The position numbers and the translations under genes were made by a program. The notes under the pieces are model-generated. The model saw only the letters and a program-made list of their open reading frames with translations, was not told where the DNA came from and searched no databases. This document shows, in pieces, positions 59,973 to 64,000 of a stretch of DNA of 64,000 nucleotides. The stretch is from Asterias amurensis (taxonomy: Eukaryota; Echinodermata; Asteroidea; Forcipulatida; Asteriidae): the NCBI RefSeq assembly GCF_032118995.1, contig NC_092657.1, positions 10,293,391 through 10,357,390 of the forward strand, in the 5' to 3' direction. Each line of letters opens with the position of its first letter. The first letter of the stretch is position 1.

Positions 59973-60152
59973 TAAAGTCTGGTTCATACTTCCTGCGAAT
60001 GCGATTGCGAAGCAAATGTTGGCGTCACGCATTCGCAATGAACAATTCGCAGCAGTTGAACTCTGTTTGACTCACTTATGAATAAAGCTGCGAAAGGAGG
60101 GTTGTGACGTCAAATTCGCTTCGCATTCGCAGGAAGTATGAACCGGGCTTTA
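59973..60152. mobile_element. 180 bp MITE with ~30 bp inverted repeats
   Basis: TAAAGTCTGGTTCATACTTC at the left and GAAGTATGAACCGGGCTTTA at the right are inverted. A sequence like its end (GGCCGGTTCATACTTGGTGC) also occurs near 21085, which suggests a related family. Confidence 0.85.
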
Positions 60153-60410
60153 GCCGTTGTTGGTTGAAAGATGATGGGATTAATTACTAAGAATAATGAA
60201 TAGGATCTTGTTTTTGAATGTCGTATTTTTTGTACGAACAGACTTCGTACTTAACATTAATTATCACTCGGCGCATGTTAGTTGTTGTTTGTTTGCTGTT
60301 CACATGCAGGTTATTTTAAGCAAGAAGTGATGATTTTTACACTTTCAAACTAAAAACCCTTTCTTGGTCAATATTGGCATGATCCGCATCACTAATTTAT
60401 AATTTTGTCT

Positions 60411-63400
60411 TTAACATTCATGCTTTCTGGAGGTTTTGGCGATGTTTGTCTGCACTTCTGGTGTTGTGCCCACAAGGTGTCTTCTCATGACAGCCATCAG
60501 TCGTTGAAGGGGATCCCTCATTCCGTGCACCACTCGTCCAGTTCTGTTGAAGTCTGTGTGTATCAGCTCGCCACCTTGTTCATTTAGCAGACCGAATCCT
60601 ACCCGGAATTTTCTCAGCTGCTCGACGGCATGATCTTCCAAAAGATGGAGCTTTGGTGAGATGTTGGAGCTTGGGAATGATGCACGGAATGAGTTCAGGA
60701 ATTCTTTGATGCAGATATCTACATTTAGCACAAACACAAAAATGTAAGTGGTAATTATCTATCATAACAATCTAAGTGTAAGACTGAAAGTGAAAAATTA
60801 TGAAGTTGCTGACACCAGTTAACTTTTCACAAAGATTATCCAGCCGGCAGATTGTTCCATGCCCACTTGTCTTGTGTGAATTTGCTACAAAGTTGGCTCA
60901 GAAAAAATTCTCACTATAAAAGTTTCTATGCACCAAAAAATGGTCAATTCGAGTGTTCAGTTTTGTTTCAGCTTATTAATGTTTACTATAGTGTAGCAGA
61001 AACCAAGTGCAGGAAATATATAAAAACCAACGTACATTTTTTCAAAGCAGAATATAAAACAAAGATTACCAATCTGATTAAGTTCTTGTGGTGAGATTGC
61101 CCTCGCATGGTTGATGCCATGATGTACATCTGCGAACTTAAGAAATATGTCACTGTATTTTTTCTTTATGTTCGCAGATTCCATGAGAAGTCGTTCGTGG
61201 GCTGCAAGAGGAACATCATCCGTCATATTTTCCAGCATGACCTTCATTGGAGCCGCAGTCAATGCTTCAATGACTTCAACCTGTTGATGGAAAATGCAGC
61301 TTTTGTTTATAAACTTAACTGAACTTTGTTTGGAGTTTGCGAGATGGCCCTCGCGATTTAATGCATATTGCTGGTACTTACAGTGCAGCATCGATGAACA
61401 TGGTGTTGCCCACAAATGACTTCCCGTGGTAGGCCTGTCGCTGAACATGAAACCTTGACAAAACTTTGTCCAAGGAGCTGACAACAGGACCAGTTCCATA
61501 GGCAAGGTCAGCACGATTCATTTCGATTTCCTGCGAAAAACAAATGGACACAATAATTTTGCATGCTAAATTCATTATTCCAAGAATATTGAGACTGCAT
61601 TGTGTTTTACATGTCAAACTCACCAGGCCATGTACATCGACTCTCAACTGATATGTCTCAGTTGCCATCTGACGGAATTCAGCATCCACATCTTGCTGCT
61701 CAGTGTGCTGGAGTACATACAGGGGTAGATCATCCTCGAGTTCTTCAAGGCGTGATTTTTTCTTCGTCAGTTGTTCTGCAATGTGGTTTCGCTGCTTAAC
61801 AGAAGTGGCAATTTGCACATCAAAGTTAGTGTCGCGATGTTCATCTTCATCCTCATCTTCATCCTCATCTTCCACTTGAGCTCGCAACTTGAAGAGGTGC
61901 TCGTCTAATCTGTGGCAGTCACTCTCAAACAGGTCAAAGAGCTTCTTAAAAACTCCAAGTGAGATGTGAAGACTGGGAAGTATAACCTAATGATAGAAGA
62001 ACATGTACATAAAAGTTGCATACTTTCCCAAAAGATGTATACATGTGTACATGTATATAAACATGCAAGCTAGTACTGGTAAGTCATTAAATAGTAACAA
62101 AGCAGGCCTGTGACTCTACATGGAATTGTTAGCTTTTCAAGCAGAGAGTGTGCGTGTCGGTGTTGTAACTGGTGAGTTGATAATTCCATGTACAGCAACA
62201 GACCTGCTTTGATCATGACAACATATCCCCTTAAAAAAGTTAATTAAGTTACATTTGACTTGCATGATCAACTTCTATTGGGATAAGCGGCTCACTGACA
62301 ACACTGAAAGAAATATCTTTGGCTTGACTCCTTTTGGCACCACTTTTGAGAAAGTGTTGGTGGTTGTCTTTAATATCATTCAGTGATCTTGCAGGGGATA
62401 GTCCACGTTCAGCTAAGGGTTTTTGCATCATTTCTTTGGAAGCTTTGCAATAAATGCAACAGTAACGAGCTGTAATGATGCAAAAAAAATAAAATTAATT
62501 TAAAATCTACATTATTTTTTCAAAATTATAAAAGTCATGATTTTATTATTATTAACCAGAAATATACATGTACTTACCGTTGCAACCACAAAGGCCGTAA
62601 GTCTTGTTCAAGAGCTCGTAATCTCCAAAACATAGAAGTCGAAAGGACTTGTCTCTGCAAAAGCGATTGCCACCCAAAGAAAACAAAGGGGTAAACAAGG
62701 TTAATTTTTTGCATATATTATCTCATAGAAAATGTTACATGTAACTTATTTAACTTAATTGTAGTAAAATCACAGGTTAAAGTACACATCTCACCTCCAC
62801 TTTACTGTTGCCAAGTCAGCTATCTGTCTCATGAGTTTGGGGAGTGTACATTGCAAATTGACCAGGTAATCACTTCCCTCAAAAACAATGAACACAATTG
62901 TGTTGCTGAGTGAATTTGGATGAGACACATTCACTATCTGGAAGTTCATCTTAAAAGATGTCCCTCCCTTGTCCCCGCCAATTTTCAACCAGACTTCATC
63001 CTTCGGAATAACTCCATCATGCCACACCAAAAGCCCAGCACTGTTGAGAAAAAAATTCAAACTTGTTATTTAAAAACATTGTCAAGCATACAATGTACTT
63101 GCACAGCTTAAATTGTACCTATAAGTAAATGTACCTGTCAAGGCGGTCAAGGTAGTCCAAAATTAGGGAAGGCAGGTTGTTGATATAAAGAAAAGGGGTT
63201 TCTTTTGTTTCAAAGCCATTGATGCCATCTGCCTTGGTGGAAGGAAACACAAGCTTAATCATTTCCCCACAAAAGGTTATCCTTGATGAAGATGTCTTGT
63301 TGCTTCCTCATTTTCCTTTCTGATGAAATTGTGAAGCCTTTAGGTATATACCTGTACAAAAAATACAAACATAACAATATTAACTTGTTCTTATATTTCA

Positions 63401-63679
63401 AATTGTACATTAAGTCGGTGATCAAAGAGTGTAATTGGAGATTGCGGAAAGCATTACAAAAATGATGCATATAACTCAAATAGTCTAAAAACAAATAATA
63501 AATTTGCAAACAAACCAAATGTACCTTTTCAGCTTTCGAAGCTGGTCCCATGCAAGGTGGCAGTCACGCATCATAGCTAATGCTTGATTCGCAGACATCG
63601 TACTCTGCCCAGTATCAGATGCACTCTTGGCAGCAGACTCTAACTCGGTTGTCTTTGTCACTTTCTGAACTAACGCAGG
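60411..63679 (-). CDS. Nine-exon transposon-like gene of an uncharacterised invertebrate family (5' end outside window)
   Basis: Exons on the complement, 5' to 3': 63535-63679, 63135-63351, 62795-63040, 62578-62654, 62253-62469, 61624-61972, 61382-61530, 61070-61280, 60411-60718, all with GT-AG borders. Landmarks in order: SANQALAMMRDCHLAWDQLR; WLKIGGDKGGTSFKMNFQI; LLCFGDYELLNKTYGLCGCN joined to ARYCCIYCK, a Cys-rich knuckle; ILHISLGVFKKLFDLFESDC; an acidic coiled coil with an ED repeat; HVQRQAYHGKSFVGN; and PKLHLLEDHAVEQLR with VGFGLLNEQGGELIHTDFN. I know this order from repeat-encoded invertebrate proteins but no assigned function. The GGDKGG and LHLLEDH motifs hint at a DDE-like nuclease fold. 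Two faults are seen: a one-base shift near 63270 and a phase mismatch between the exons at 61382 and 61280. Confidence 0.65.
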
Positions 63680-64000
63680 CTGGAAAATACAATTTAAGTC
63701 ATTTTGAATTCTTTAAATTTTTAAATTTTTTGTAATGTTATATGTTTTATCAATTCTGGTTAGCAATGTTTGTAAAACACTATCATATATTTATTGTACA
63801 TTTAGTTTTGTTAACTTAAATTTAAATGTTTTGGGAGCAACTTGTGCAATATTATAATGACTTACATGTACATGATCAAGTAAAACAATCATGATGTTCA
63901 GTTAACAAACCTGTTTTAAGATGTTTAAATTATTCTTCAAAAGAAATTTTGTAAACGTGAAAAGTTCCTTCTTATCTGTACATACAAATTTTACAAAAAA
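63680..64000. other. Intron of the nine-exon gene or upstream DNA
   Basis: AT-rich, with a pyrimidine-rich acceptor on the minus strand at its left edge. No further exon was recognised before the window ends. Confidence 0.4.

Noticed and set aside
60411..63679. RAG1/Transib-like recombinase
   Set aside because: GGDKGG and conserved acidic residues raised the idea, but the order of motifs and the Cys-rich knuckle do not match the RAG1 core as I know it.
1..64000. tRNA or rRNA genes
   Set aside because: No cloverleaf with a full A and B box and no rRNA core sequence was recognised by eye; a dedicated scan (tRNAscan-SE, Infernal) would decide.

Overview
This is eukaryotic genomic DNA, almost certainly from an invertebrate animal. 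It has spliceosomal introns with GT-AG borders, an AT-rich background, no operons, and a very dense load of DNA transposons, non-LTR retrotransposons (LINEs) and TTAA-flanked miniature elements (MITEs). The mix (HARBI1 and Myb/SANT pairs, THAP transposases, piggyBac remnants, CR1/L2-like LINEs and a highly repeated ~300-370 bp TTAA element) is what I would expect from an echinoderm, perhaps a sea star. That assignment rests on memory of repeat families, not on a search. I see no conserved single-copy host gene with certainty. No rRNA, tRNA or CRISPR was recognised.

Layout. 1-2.7 kb: one side of a Harbinger element, with a Myb/SANT-type last exon (+) facing an apparently intact two-exon HARBI1 nuclease (-), then repeated subterminal motifs and a probable terminal repeat. 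2.7-6.5 kb: non-coding DNA with short tandem repeats and a foldback element. 6.5-12.8 kb: the most unusual part. Broken exons of a Myb/SANT-like domain are followed, in matching splice phase, by exons encoding the C-terminal half of an N4/N6-type (amino) DNA methyltransferase. The exon just upstream of the methyltransferase SAM motif, with its flanking intron, has been amplified into a ~3.7 kb array of ~313 bp units. 13-17.3 kb: LINE tail, a 2.2 kb G-free microsatellite grown from the 3' tail of another LINE, and MITEs. 20-22.5 kb: THAP gene plus a broken THAP-type DDE transposase. 23-31 kb: transposon-like exons, nested MITEs and two LINE copies on the minus strand. 31.5-36.2 kb: an unassigned GC-rich block, a possible LTR edge, a MITE and a SWIM zinc-finger gene fragment. 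39.6-43.1 kb: abutting MITEs and a 2.4 kb terminal-inverted-repeat element with internal triplication. 45.6-51.3 kb: a second, broken Harbinger Myb/HARBI1 pair. 52.4-53.8 kb: a second THAP gene. 53.8-58.7 kb: LINE fragments, a third HARBI1 fragment and a piggyBac-like C terminus. 58.8-60.2 kb: promoter-like DNA and two MITEs. 60.4-63.7 kb (-): a nine-exon transposon-like gene of an uncharacterised invertebrate family, running off the right edge.

Most coding pieces belong to transposable elements. The Myb and HARBI1 genes would act together as DNA-binding partner and nuclease. The methyltransferase locus has no such obvious partner and is the main candidate for something not yet described.
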